Virus record (IMG/VR): IMGVR_UViG_3300038701_002226
Location: 1 to 41,910 of that record
Strand: one strand, 5' to 3'
Length of the DNA: 41,910 nucleotides
Source of the DNA: a virus
Within the stretch, counting starts at the first letter, position 1. Each line of letters begins with the position of its first letter. A program made the position numbers and the translations under genes. Below are positions 29,277 through 36,872 of this stretch, in pieces. The notes below the pieces were generated by a model. The model saw only the letters and a program-made list of their open reading frames with translations, did no database searches and had not been told where the DNA came from.

Positions 29277-29820
29277 GATTTTCTCAATACAACCATTAGT
29301 TCCTTCTATTACGAACAAGACACACGCAGCTTTCGTTAACTCGTGCATCGACAAGCGATACGCCATAGAAGCAAAAAAAACACATCAGACGCTTGTTTTC
29401 AAGGTTGACCGCAGACCTGTGGAAACACAGGAGCAACTGGACACCGCTTTAGATTTTTTACGAAGCGTAAATTTAGTTGAAAGAACAAAAACACAGGAAG
29501 AGTTGGACGATTTAGCTGAGTACTACAACAAACTGTTGAACACCTCTCGGCACGGTTGTGAAATGATTGAAGTAACAACATACAACGACGATAAGAGCCA
29601 AGAAATTGTTTTCTATCCCTCACAACTAAACATCGAACAACTATGTGAAATAGGGTCGACAGAGGCAAAAAGTCTGATCGTTCGTAAAGACAAACTAACA
29701 GCAAAAGACCTAGTCAAGCTTGGAGACGAATTATGCAACGGTACTATTTTTCATTCGGAGACGACCACAATCACACAATTAATGGGATTGATCTGGACAA
29801 AAATTGCCTTTTGGAAGTAG
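29269..29820 (+). CDS. hypothetical protein
   Basis: This encodes 183 residues from GTG at 29269, with TAGGAG about nine bases upstream; an in-frame TTG at 29263 is the alternative. The middle is helical and acidic (LDTALDFLRSVNLVERTKTQEELDDLAEYYNKL reads as two helices), and a C-terminal part (SLIVRKDKLTAKDLVKLGDEL) also looks helical. Its last 88 bases overlap the next gene in another frame, so the 3' part evolves under two constraints. No family was recognised. Confidence 0.6.
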   Translation: MIKIFSIQPLVPSITNKTHAAFVNSCIDKRYAIEAKKTHQTLVFKVDRRPVETQEQLDTALDFLRSVNLVERTKTQEELDDLAEYYNKLLNTSRHGCEMIEVTTYNDDKSQEIVFYPSQLNIEQLCEIGSTEAKSLIVRKDKLTAKDLVKLGDELCNGTIFHSETTTITQLMGLIWTKIAFWK

Positions 29821-29981
29821 AAGCACCTGATTTAGCACGGGCTAGGGTTGATGTTTTTGACTCGCCATTGGGCGCTAAGTGGGCTTTTTGTTACACGGAG
29901 TTGGAAGCAAAAGGTATAAGAGTAAAATACTCCTTGCGTATTGTGCAAGGGAAAGAAATCGGAATTGGAGAACAACCGTGA
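29733..29981 (+). CDS. YYFxFG-family small phage protein
   Basis: This encodes 82 residues beginning MQRYYFSFGDDHNH. The pattern YYFSFG, LEVEAPDLARARVDVFDSPLG and WAFCYTELEAKG belongs to a recurrent small phage family in which a Y-Y-F-x-F-G start is followed by an AR motif and a W-A-x-x-Y-T-E segment. Function is unknown. GGAG lies seven bases before the ATG. The gene overlaps the previous one by 88 bases. Confidence 0.7.
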   Translation: MQRYYFSFGDDHNHTINGIDLDKNCLLEVEAPDLARARVDVFDSPLGAKWAFCYTELEAKGIRVKYSLRIVQGKEIGIGEQP

Positions 29982-30283
29982 AAAAATACCAACCTAAAGA
30001 ACAACCTAAAAAATCGTGGGCAGCAGAACACATAGAGCACTCCTTTCTTGGCAGCATGTTAGTTGCGGTAGACACAACCACTGGTAAAAGAATATGTGCG
30101 CTGCTTGGCTTTGGCAGAAGAGTATACCCTTATGCGGGAGCCAAAGAGACCTTAGAGCTTGAAGGCTATGACCCGAGCGAGAACTATACCCAGTGGACAC
30201 AAGCAGGTTCCTACACACTAGAGGACGTAGTGACAGCTAAAGTAATTTCCTCAGAATATTTAAACCAAGAAAGCGAGAAATAA
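29978..30283 (+). CDS. hypothetical protein with QESEK tail
   Basis: This encodes 101 residues from GTG at 29978, which overlaps the preceding TGA as GTGA and has TTGGAG upstream. I reject the longer upstream extension because it lies out of frame within the gene before. The protein begins MKKYQPKEQPKKSW; the central part is GFGRRVYPYAGAKETLELEGYD. The final ESEK is encoded by a GAAAGCGAG copy. Function is unknown. Confidence 0.65.
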   Translation: MKKYQPKEQPKKSWAAEHIEHSFLGSMLVAVDTTTGKRICALLGFGRRVYPYAGAKETLELEGYDPSENYTQWTQAGSYTLEDVVTAKVISSEYLNQESEK

Positions 30284-30284
30284 A

Positions 30285-30578
30285 ATGAAACAGTTAAAAA
30301 TCCTAAAGCTAAAAGAACAAGGGGTTAAAGAAATATTCAAAAGAGCCGAGGCGTCGTTTGACCACCATGTAGAGTACCCTACGATTTTCCCAAATTATTG
30401 GGTCGCCCCTAAGGATGTTTTCTCAGGCTACGACCAAGTAATAGTGGAGATAGAGGAACACACAAGCCAAACCAGAACAGACATCACCACAACAGCCGTT
30501 TTCAACATAGAGACGTACGACGACCTGATGGTTCGGTTAGTAAAACAAACCATCACACCTAAAAACAAAGGCAACTAA
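30285..30578 (+). CDS. hypothetical protein
   Basis: This encodes 97 residues beginning MKQLKILKLKEQG. The start is seven bases after the last GAAAGCGAG copy in the genome. The centre, VIVEIEEHTSQTRTDITTTAVFNIETYDDL, reads as a beta hairpin, with a short basic tail. No family was recognised. Confidence 0.65.
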   Translation: MKQLKILKLKEQGVKEIFKRAEASFDHHVEYPTIFPNYWVAPKDVFSGYDQVIVEIEEHTSQTRTDITTTAVFNIETYDDLMVRLVKQTITPKNKGN

Positions 30579-30590
30579 AAGCACAGATAT

Positions 30591-31034
30591 ATGTTGGCAG
30601 AAATAGCGGAAAAGCTTCTTGAAGATTTGAATAACCACGAGTTAAAAGTTGTGCTTGTTCCTGCGCCTGACCCTCAACACACCAACCACTTTATTCGAGC
30701 AGTAGAGTGGGAGAATGTTCCTTGGTATAAGCAGCTCTTCTCAGAACTGGGTTACATACACAGACCTCGATTTGCGGCAGGGCTTGAAAAAATACGAAAC
30801 AATGCGCCGGCACAACTAGTCTGGGATAAGATAGCCCTTGAGTTTTGTCAAAGGTGCTTAAAGGAAGGATTTGAACGTTATGACTGCTTTGAAGAACCAA
30901 AGATTCGTGTTTGCGAACAGTGCGGAAAAGAAACCTGTGAGTGGTTCGGAGAACAAGCCGTGCTATGTAAGTGCTGCCTCAATGAACAGCTTGCAGAGAA
31001 TGGCAAAAGAGATGGAGATCGCAGCGACCAGTAG
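30591..31034 (+). CDS. hypothetical protein with C-terminal Cys cluster
   Basis: This encodes 147 residues beginning MLAEIAEKLLEDLNNH. A helical N-terminal part is followed by residues 104-130 with VCEQCGKETCEWFGE and LCKCCLNEQ, which pair two CxxC knuckles plus extra Cys and so probably bind zinc. ALEFCQRCLKEGF adds another CxxC pair upstream. No clear Shine-Dalgarno precedes the ATG. The partner or substrate is unknown. It overlaps the next short gene. Confidence 0.62.
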   Translation: MLAEIAEKLLEDLNNHELKVVLVPAPDPQHTNHFIRAVEWENVPWYKQLFSELGYIHRPRFAAGLEKIRNNAPAQLVWDKIALEFCQRCLKEGFERYDCFEEPKIRVCEQCGKETCEWFGEQAVLCKCCLNEQLAENGKRDGDRSDQ

Positions 31035-31167
31035 CGAAGCTTTGTCTCGTGTGTTTGAGACGATACAACCCGAAGCAAGCAGAAAACTAAAGATACAAAC
31101 AACAAACCTCAGAGCCTTTTCAGCCGAGTTGAGAATGCTTAATCATTTTAACAGCAAAGAAGGATAA
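30982..31167 (+). CDS. small helical hypothetical protein
   Basis: This encodes about 61 residues beginning MNSLQRMAKEMEI. The frame is open further upstream, but that part lies within the Cys-cluster gene and looks like its shadow. ATGs at 30982, 31000 and 31009 are all possible and none has a strong ribosome binding site, so the start is uncertain. The sequence is nearly all helical (SEALSRVFETIQPEASRKL, LRAFSAELRMLNHF). Function is unknown. Confidence 0.45.
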   Translation: MNSLQRMAKEMEIAATSSEALSRVFETIQPEASRKLKIQTTNLRAFSAELRMLNHFNSKEG

Positions 31168-31170
31168 ATA

Positions 31171-31590
31171 ATGAAAACACTTATCACACTATTAATCTTG
31201 TTAATAAGCTCTTGTGAGCTTGTGACAGGAACAACGTACCAAGACCGAGTAAACGTGCCTCATATTGTCACAATAACCGCAGACCTTGTCGGCAAGGACC
31301 TGCCCCCGTACAAGCTGATTGTCAACTACACAGTCGACAGCCTAGAGTCGTATTACGCAGAAGTTTATTCGGATAAGCCGTCCATCACGTATAAATACAC
31401 GACTAAAGGCCACATAAAGTCGTTTGTAGTGGATTCAGCGGTGGTTATAAACCAAACAACTCTGTTGAAAGATACTAAATGGTCTTTAAGGGTAACAAAC
31501 ACGGCACAGCCTGTGCCTACACGAGTTATAGTTAATCAGTTTAAAGCGGATGTCGTGTCTATGTGGTATCACAGCGACGGGAGGTTTTAA
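31171..31590 (+). CDS. predicted lipoprotein
   Basis: This encodes 139 residues with an N-terminal lipoprotein signal: basic start, hydrophobic run LITLLILL, then the lipobox ISSC, so Cys15 would be lipidated. The mature part is a single beta-rich domain (HIVTITADLVGKDL, YKLIVNYTVDSL, VTNTAQPVPTRVIVNQF). Small phage lipoproteins made early often block superinfection (for example T5 Llp), while those made late can be outer-membrane spanins. Its early-region location favours the first, which is inference. GAAGGA lies eight bases before the ATG. Confidence 0.68.
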   Translation: MKTLITLLILLISSCELVTGTTYQDRVNVPHIVTITADLVGKDLPPYKLIVNYTVDSLESYYAEVYSDKPSITYKYTTKGHIKSFVVDSAVVINQTTLLKDTKWSLRVTNTAQPVPTRVIVNQFKADVVSMWYHSDGRF

Positions 31591-32099
31591 TGAACCTTAT
31601 TGATCTTATTATCAAAAAAGTAAAAGAAGTAGAAACATCAGGTAAGTTGGAAGAGATAATTGAGAAACATGTAGTTGATTGCTTAGAAAACATCGTGGAA
31701 GATTCGTTTCGATGGAGTGGGGAAGCTAAGAAAAAAGACGAAGAGGCCCGTAAAAAAGCCCAAGAAGACTTGGACAAGGCGAACAAAAAACGTCAGGAAG
31801 AAAAAGCCAAGGCGGACGCAAAGTTAGCTAAGGAAAAGAAAAAACGGGAAGACGCTGAGAAAGCCTTGAAGAAAATCGAGGACGACAAAAAAGCCAAAGC
31901 AGCGGAAGCTCTTCGATTAGAACAGGAAAACCTTAAAAAAGGAGATTCCGAGAAGGCTCAAGACTTTATCAAAGACTTAGAAGCTTTGAAGACGAAGTAC
32001 GAGTTTAAATCAGGAACATACCGAGCAAAACAAGGCTATGTTACGGCGCTGATAAACAACGCAATAGCAGCGTTAGAAGGGAAAAACAATGTTTTCTAA
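31590..32099 (+). CDS. coiled-coil hypothetical protein
   Basis: This encodes 169 residues from the ATG at 31590, which overlaps the lipoprotein stop (TAATG) and follows GGGAGG. Residues about 45-115 are a highly charged Lys/Glu/Ala coiled coil resembling TolA-like helices. The ends are more regular: an N-terminal NLIDLIIKKVKEVETSGKL and a C-terminal YRAKQGYVTALINNAIAALEG. Similar coiled-coil proteins occur in many phages without known function. Confidence 0.65.
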   Translation: MNLIDLIIKKVKEVETSGKLEEIIEKHVVDCLENIVEDSFRWSGEAKKKDEEARKKAQEDLDKANKKRQEEKAKADAKLAKEKKKREDAEKALKKIEDDKKAKAAEALRLEQENLKKGDSEKAQDFIKDLEALKTKYEFKSGTYRAKQGYVTALINNAIAALEGKNNVF

Positions 32100-32907
32100 G
32101 GTAGAAAAACATTTATACTGTGTTGTGGGCGAATGGTTAAGCAGTATACATGACATAAAATTGTCTACTGATTTAATACAAAACGAATTGTTTTATATTT
32201 CAGGTGGATGTATCCCTTCGTTGCTTTTGGGTGACGGTGTAAATGATTACGACATATTCCTTGCGGATGAGAGAACCCGTGACCGAGTTGTTACGTATTA
32301 CGAAGAGAAATACAAAAAAGATTTTGACGACCATTTTTTTAAGAAAACTCCTTTAGTAACACATTTAACAACAGAAAACGCAATAACACACGAAATAAAT
32401 GGTCAAAAAATACAAATAATAACAAGGTTCTTTGGCGATCCTTCAACAGTTCACAAAACATTTGATTTTGAGCATTGTAAACCAGTTTATTGGTACGGTA
32501 AAAATAAAAAGCTTAAAATAACGAAGGCTATTGCAGAGGCAATACTTAACAAACAAGTATTGTACAGCCCCTCTCAGTTCCCTTTAAACAGTCTCATGCG
32601 GTTAAGCAAACTTCTATTTAAAGGTTGGTGGATACAACCCGATACTTTTTTGACACTTCTTAAGGAAGCCGTACACACAGATTTCAGCGACCTCTCCAAA
32701 GTTCAAGAAGACTTAAAAGGGTTTTCAGCAGCTTACAATATAGAGTGGGTGGTTGTTGATTACTTGAAAACGGCATACTTAGAATTAAGTGAGGGGCACC
32801 ACGACCTAAAAACAAAAGAAGAATGCTTAAGAAATAGCCCCTATATATACGAAAATATACAAGAAATCTTCGGTTTAGACAATAACTGGAAACCAAAAAA
32901 CACATAA
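32089..32907 (+). CDS. nucleotidyltransferase superfamily protein (pol beta-like)
   Basis: This encodes 272 residues. ISGGCIPSLLLGDGVNDYDIFL at residues 37-58 carries the GG and DxD (D53, D55) signature of pol beta-type nucleotidyltransferases such as CCA-adding enzymes. A third acidic residue may lie in the strand QKIQIITRFFGD. FDFEHCKPVYW is a segment shared by phage members of this family. Substrate is unknown; tRNA or another nucleic acid is possible. The ATG overlaps the previous gene by 11 bases and has AGAAGGGA upstream. The role is inferred. Confidence 0.7.
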   Translation: MFSKVEKHLYCVVGEWLSSIHDIKLSTDLIQNELFYISGGCIPSLLLGDGVNDYDIFLADERTRDRVVTYYEEKYKKDFDDHFFKKTPLVTHLTTENAITHEINGQKIQIITRFFGDPSTVHKTFDFEHCKPVYWYGKNKKLKITKAIAEAILNKQVLYSPSQFPLNSLMRLSKLLFKGWWIQPDTFLTLLKEAVHTDFSDLSKVQEDLKGFSAAYNIEWVVVDYLKTAYLELSEGHHDLKTKEECLRNSPYIYENIQEIFGLDNNWKPKNT

Positions 32908-32920
32908 GGAGGATAAAACG

Positions 32921-33343
32921 ATGTTTTCTAAAATAAAACTAAAAGTATCTTACAGATACCACAAGAACATTAAAGTACCTTTTGTCCGTTGGTACTACAA
33001 AACAAAACGACAAATTGTTTTAAAAGCTCGCTCGTTTCACCTCGTTTTCAAGTCATACGACCAAAGATTTCTCTATCGGGTTCGTGTATGGGAAGAACGA
33101 TCTAAACGCACAATAAACCCTTCAAGACTGATGGGAACACCACGGAACAAAGGAGTTAATCAAGACTACAAACGAGCCTCGATAGCCGCCAAGAAACTTG
33201 GTGTCTCTTTAAGCCATCCGAAAAACTGGACAAACTCAAGTCTAAAAGAAGTACGTAAATGGGCCTCGTTCTATTTGTACAAAAAAGACAGAAAAAAGAA
33301 ATTCATCGACAAACTGAAAAGAGTGAAAAATGTGTTTAAGTAG
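32921..33343 (+). CDS. highly basic hypothetical protein
   Basis: This encodes 140 residues beginning MFSKIKLKVSYRYHKN, with AAGGAGG at ideal spacing. Roughly 30 percent of residues are Lys or Arg, spread along the protein, plus many aromatic residues, so nucleic-acid binding is likely. The first four codons are nearly the same as those of the previous gene. No family was recognised. Confidence 0.65.
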   Translation: MFSKIKLKVSYRYHKNIKVPFVRWYYKTKRQIVLKARSFHLVFKSYDQRFLYRVRVWEERSKRTINPSRLMGTPRNKGVNQDYKRASIAAKKLGVSLSHPKNWTNSSLKEVRKWASFYLYKKDRKKKFIDKLKRVKNVFK

Positions 33344-33704
33344 ATCATATAAAATCCGAACATTTCTTGTGTTCCTGTTAATGATTACGTGGAGTGAGAT
33401 GCTTTCTGAGTACCCTTTTGCTGAAAATCTTGCTACGTTTATTATGTGGGTGGTTGTTCCTGTTTTAATAGTGTACAACACTTTATTAAGCACTATACCA
33501 TCCAGAAGAGCGAAAGAAAGTTTTTTAGAACCAGACGGGCGATTAAAACCTGCTTGGTCACTTCTCATAATAATTGACATGGTTCTTCTGGTCGTGGTTG
33601 CAGGACTAGGGTTGTTTTGGTACGCCGTGTATTACTTATTTGTTATTCTGTTTACTTGGTTTGTTTTTGGCGGGTTTTTGCATTCGTATCAAGAAGGGAG
33701 CTAA
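33330..33704 (+). CDS. multi-pass membrane protein
   Basis: This encodes 124 residues beginning MCLSRSYKIRTFLVFL. Three to four hydrophobic helices are visible: about residues 11-22, 36-52, 76-95 and 98-117, with a charged loop (SRRAKESFLEPDGRLKPA) in the middle. The start overlaps the preceding gene by 14 bases. Function is unknown; membrane proteins in this place can alter host envelope physiology or block other phages. Confidence 0.62.
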   Translation: MCLSRSYKIRTFLVFLLMITWSEMLSEYPFAENLATFIMWVVVPVLIVYNTLLSTIPSRRAKESFLEPDGRLKPAWSLLIIIDMVLLVVVAGLGLFWYAVYYLFVILFTWFVFGGFLHSYQEGS

Positions 33705-33705
33705 T

Positions 33706-34299
33706 ATGAAGTATATTATTTACGGACACAGCCTTGCGGGAAAAACACGGCTTCAAAAAAGACTTCGTGGGATGGGTTTCACTGCTGTTGTTTCGCACAC
33801 CACCCGAAGGAAAAGAAAAGGCGAAGTCAATGGAAACGATTACTTCTTTGTAGAACCTGCGGAATTTGCTATAATGTCGGTCAAAGGCGATTTCATGGAA
33901 ACAGCAACACACCAAGACACGGACGGAGAAGAGTATTGCTACGGCATGACTCATGAACAATGGGATAAATCGGACATTGTAGTATTGAATGCCCCAGGTG
34001 TTATGAACATTCCTGTGAGTAAATTAAGCAGGCTAGTAACAATAAAAATGACGTGCGACAGGGAGGAAGCGCTGTCTCGTCTTGAAAAACGGGGAATGCC
34101 TGCTGAGGGAGGTGTTGAAGGAATGTGGGCCAGAATCGACAGAGAAGAAAAAGAAATACTTAAGTTGGAAGACAAGTACCCTTTTGTACCTTCTATAACA
34201 ATAAGTTGTCGTAAAGGCCTTACAACCGTCAGATTCAAGCAAGCTGTTTTTGTTTCTGTCGCCCAAATGTTTAAAGGTATTTACAATATTCGCCTTTAG
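33706..34299 (+). CDS. guanylate-kinase-like P-loop protein
   Basis: This encodes 197 residues from the ATG at 33706, with AAGGGAG upstream. The P-loop is GHSLAGKT (residues 7-14), and VVSHTTRRKRKGEVNGNDYFFV matches the GMP-binding signature S-H-T-T-R-x-x-R-x-G-E-x-x-G-x-D-Y-x-F-V of guanylate kinases. ARIDREEKE fits the distal helix. It probably phosphorylates GMP/dGMP to supply nucleotides, though the LAG in place of the usual GAG loop and an insertion after residue 110 leave room for another NMP. A non-enzymatic relative cannot be excluded. Confidence 0.82.
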   Translation: MKYIIYGHSLAGKTRLQKRLRGMGFTAVVSHTTRRKRKGEVNGNDYFFVEPAEFAIMSVKGDFMETATHQDTDGEEYCYGMTHEQWDKSDIVVLNAPGVMNIPVSKLSRLVTIKMTCDREEALSRLEKRGMPAEGGVEGMWARIDREEKEILKLEDKYPFVPSITISCRKGLTTVRFKQAVFVSVAQMFKGIYNIRL

Positions 34300-34317
34300 T
34301 GTTCTTCAGCACTAAAG
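34294..34317 (+). other. hairpin after the kinase gene
   Basis: CTTTAGTG, an 8-base loop and CACTAAAG form a perfect 8-bp stem that overlaps the kinase stop codon. No T-run follows (TGATAAGG), so it may be an RNA processing or stability element and not a terminator. Confidence 0.5.
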
Positions 34318-34356
34318 TGATAAGGACTAAAAACAACAAGCAAAAAGAGGTCTTAA

Positions 34357-34641
34357 ATGGAAAAAGAGCAGAAACCGACGAAAATAAATTTGAGTGAGGC
34401 CATGGATAGAGCGATAATGATTGCTCAAAGAGCCTCTAAACTCACAACGGAGTTAAGAGACCTTAAGCGTAAGCACAACCTTGTATGTAGGAAACTAGCA
34501 AAACTGGAAACAGAACAACTAAGAGAGGCAAAAACACCTAAAGGTGTGTCGAAAATAAAAGGCAAATACACGCTAACAGACAAGTTGCTGTATGCTTCCT
34601 TATCGTTGAACATTGTTTTAAGTTTATCCCTCATTTTCTAG
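34357..34641 (+). CDS. coiled-coil protein with C-terminal membrane anchor
   Basis: This encodes 94 residues beginning MEKEQKPTKINLSEA. Residues 15-58 form a charged coiled coil and the last 18 (LLYASLSLNIVLSLSLIF) a transmembrane segment, so the protein is probably tail-anchored in the inner membrane with the coil in the cytoplasm. AGAGGTC precedes the ATG. It ends six bases before the primase-helicase gene, so it could anchor replication to the membrane; this is speculative. Confidence 0.6.
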   Translation: MEKEQKPTKINLSEAMDRAIMIAQRASKLTTELRDLKRKHNLVCRKLAKLETEQLREAKTPKGVSKIKGKYTLTDKLLYASLSLNIVLSLSLIF

Positions 34642-34647
34642 GAAGCT

Positions 34648-36810
34648 ATGCAAACAGATAAAGAATTTTACAGTAGGTATGGCCTGCCTTTTGAAGATTG
34701 TCCTAAACTTGGGATTGAGTTCTTAACGGGGGTAGAGACAGGCAGAATTGCTTCTCACTACCACGCCGTACCTTCAATGCTTATAAAGTACCCGAACATT
34801 GACGGTACTTTCAGCACCTTTCATCGCATTCGATACACTGATCTTTATGCTATCCGAAAGTTAATATCAAAATCAATGTCAGGGTTTCAGCCCAAGGCCG
34901 ACAGTAAGAAAATAATGAGGTACCATCAACCCTCTGGAGAAGAACCAAGGCTCTATTTCTCTAACTACCTTAAATGGGATTTAGTGGTAGACAATCCTGA
35001 CGTGCCTTTGATTCTAACAGAAGGAGAAATGAAGGGAAACGCTGCGTGTAAGTACGGCATCCCTACTATTCCGATGGGCGGGGTCTGGAACTGGGCGTCA
35101 AAAACCAAAGAGGCGATAGACGACTTTAAGTTGATTATTTGGAAAAACAGGAAAGTAATCATCTTATTTGACTCTGATGTTGCTTCAAATCCGAAGGTCA
35201 AAAAAGCCTTGTACAGCCTTTGCGAATACTTAACTAATCAAGGTGCAAAGGTATTTCACGGAGGTGTGTGGCACGAAGACTTGGATTTGGACCCAACAAT
35301 AAAATTAGGCATAGACGACTACTTGATGAAGTACGGGAAAGAATCTTTTAACGAGTTTTTAAAGTCGTCTCATATCCAGTCTTACGACAAAGCGGCAAAA
35401 CTACACAAGTTCAACAGTCAGTTTTCGTACATACGCAGGAAAAAGTACATTCTGGAACACAAAACAAACGACATGATTAAACCGTCTGATTTCACAAATC
35501 ACTACGTGTCGAACCAGTACATGCTTATCCCTAAAGACCCTTTAGACCCTAAGTCAAAATTGGTACGAAAAAAAGTAGCCAATGAATGGATAGGGTGGGA
35601 GCAGCGATCAGAGCTCGAAGACATCACTTACGCCCCAGAGCAGCCTGAGATAATCGACGGAAAGTACTTCAACTACTGGAAAGGATGGGCCGTAGAACCT
35701 GTTGAGGGAGATGTAAGCAACTGGCACAGGTACATGGAACATATTTTTGGACCAAACAACGTGGACGACAGAGCGTACTTTGAAGATTGGCTTTGTTATC
35801 AAATGCAACACGCAGGCGAAAAATTATACACGGCCGTTGTCTTTTGGTCCCCAGAGAACGGTTCAGGGAAATCCATTTTGGGTACAATACTGGGAGCTAT
35901 CTTCGGTACGAAGACACCCAAAACTCCGTGGGGAAACTATGCGGTAATCGAAGATAAAGACTTAAAATCGGACTACAACGGCCATTTGGCCCACACTCAG
36001 TTTATCATGGGTGACGAGATAATGGCCTCTACAGGAAATATCCGCAAAGAAGCTGATGCCATTAAACGAATAATCACAGCAGAGATTCACACAGTAAATG
36101 AGAAATACAAACCGCAATACACTACAGAAGTTGTTGCCAATCTTTTTTTCACGTCAAACCACCCTGACGCTTTCTATTTAGACGAGCACGACAGGCGGTT
36201 CTTTATTTGGCGTGTTCGGGGAGGTATTTTAGATGTTCATTTTGCCACAAAAATTTTGGATCCGTGGTGTAAATCAAAAGAAGGAGCAGGTGCTTTGTTT
36301 CACTACTTTTTAAACAGAAAAATAAGCAAGGACTTTAACCCTAAAGGCCGTGCGAGAGAAACGGAAGACCGAGACATGATGATCGAAGCCCACAAATCAG
36401 CCGTTGAGGTTTGGGTCAGTGATCTTGCTTTGGCTATACAACAAGGAGACGAAGAGTGGCTGGAAGGCAATCTTAAGTATCTTGAAGAAACAATAAAATC
36501 CGACCTTCTTACAGGGAAAGATTTGTTCCTTATATGCCCCGAGGTAGGGTCGGGCAGCACTCAAACCAATGTAAAACTGACCACGTTCTCAGGAAAACTG
36601 GCAAGCGCCAAACTACCCAAACTTGGCGAGGCATCCAACAAAAACAACCAAGTATCCCTTGGCAAAGAAGGAAGGCACAGGTTCTACACAGTGAGAAATC
36701 ACGAAAAATGGGACAGGGCATCACCAGAGGAGATCAGGGCTTACTTAGAAGAACAAATAAAAAACGGACAGTGTCTACTAAAAGAAGGCTTCGGATCACA
36801 ATTTAATTAA
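34648..36810 (+). CDS. primase-helicase (Toprim-like DUF3854 plus SF3 helicase)
   Basis: This 720-residue protein would prime and unwind DNA for phage replication. The N-terminal part has a Toprim-like core: LILTEGEMKGNAACKYGIP near residue 124 (catalytic Glu) and VIILFDSDV near 174 (DxD). The C-terminal helicase has Walker A SPENGSGKS near residue 402, Walker B-like QFIMGDEIM, and sensor-like LFFTSNHPDAFYLDEHDRRF, as in SF3/DUF5906 proteins. There is no CHC2-type zinc finger at the N-terminus. AGGAAG precedes the ATG. Domain assignment is confident. Confidence 0.88.
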   Translation: MQTDKEFYSRYGLPFEDCPKLGIEFLTGVETGRIASHYHAVPSMLIKYPNIDGTFSTFHRIRYTDLYAIRKLISKSMSGFQPKADSKKIMRYHQPSGEEPRLYFSNYLKWDLVVDNPDVPLILTEGEMKGNAACKYGIPTIPMGGVWNWASKTKEAIDDFKLIIWKNRKVIILFDSDVASNPKVKKALYSLCEYLTNQGAKVFHGGVWHEDLDLDPTIKLGIDDYLMKYGKESFNEFLKSSHIQSYDKAAKLHKFNSQFSYIRRKKYILEHKTNDMIKPSDFTNHYVSNQYMLIPKDPLDPKSKLVRKKVANEWIGWEQRSELEDITYAPEQPEIIDGKYFNYWKGWAVEPVEGDVSNWHRYMEHIFGPNNVDDRAYFEDWLCYQMQHAGEKLYTAVVFWSPENGSGKSILGTILGAIFGTKTPKTPWGNYAVIEDKDLKSDYNGHLAHTQFIMGDEIMASTGNIRKEADAIKRIITAEIHTVNEKYKPQYTTEVVANLFFTSNHPDAFYLDEHDRRFFIWRVRGGILDVHFATKILDPWCKSKEGAGALFHYFLNRKISKDFNPKGRARETEDRDMMIEAHKSAVEVWVSDLALAIQQGDEEWLEGNLKYLEETIKSDLLTGKDLFLICPEVGSGSTQTNVKLTTFSGKLASAKLPKLGEASNKNNQVSLGKEGRHRFYTVRNHEKWDRASPEEIRAYLEEQIKNGQCLLKEGFGSQFN

Positions 36811-36818
36811 AAAATTAA

Positions 36819-36846
36819 TTGACTAAATAAAATAAAGTATTAAATT
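36819..36846 (+). promoter_or_regulatory. candidate promoter upstream of the polymerase operon
   Basis: TTGACT (36819-36824), a 16-base spacer and TAAATT (36841-36846) lie in a very AT-rich gap. The transcript would carry the AGCAAGGAG leader of the gene at 36873. Match to sigma-70 is moderate. Confidence 0.5.
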
Positions 36847-36872
36847 ATCAAATCAAACAGCAAGGAGTTCTC

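Noticed and set aside
34294-34317. Terminator after the kinase gene
   Set aside because: The stem is perfect but no T-run follows it, so I list it only as a hairpin.
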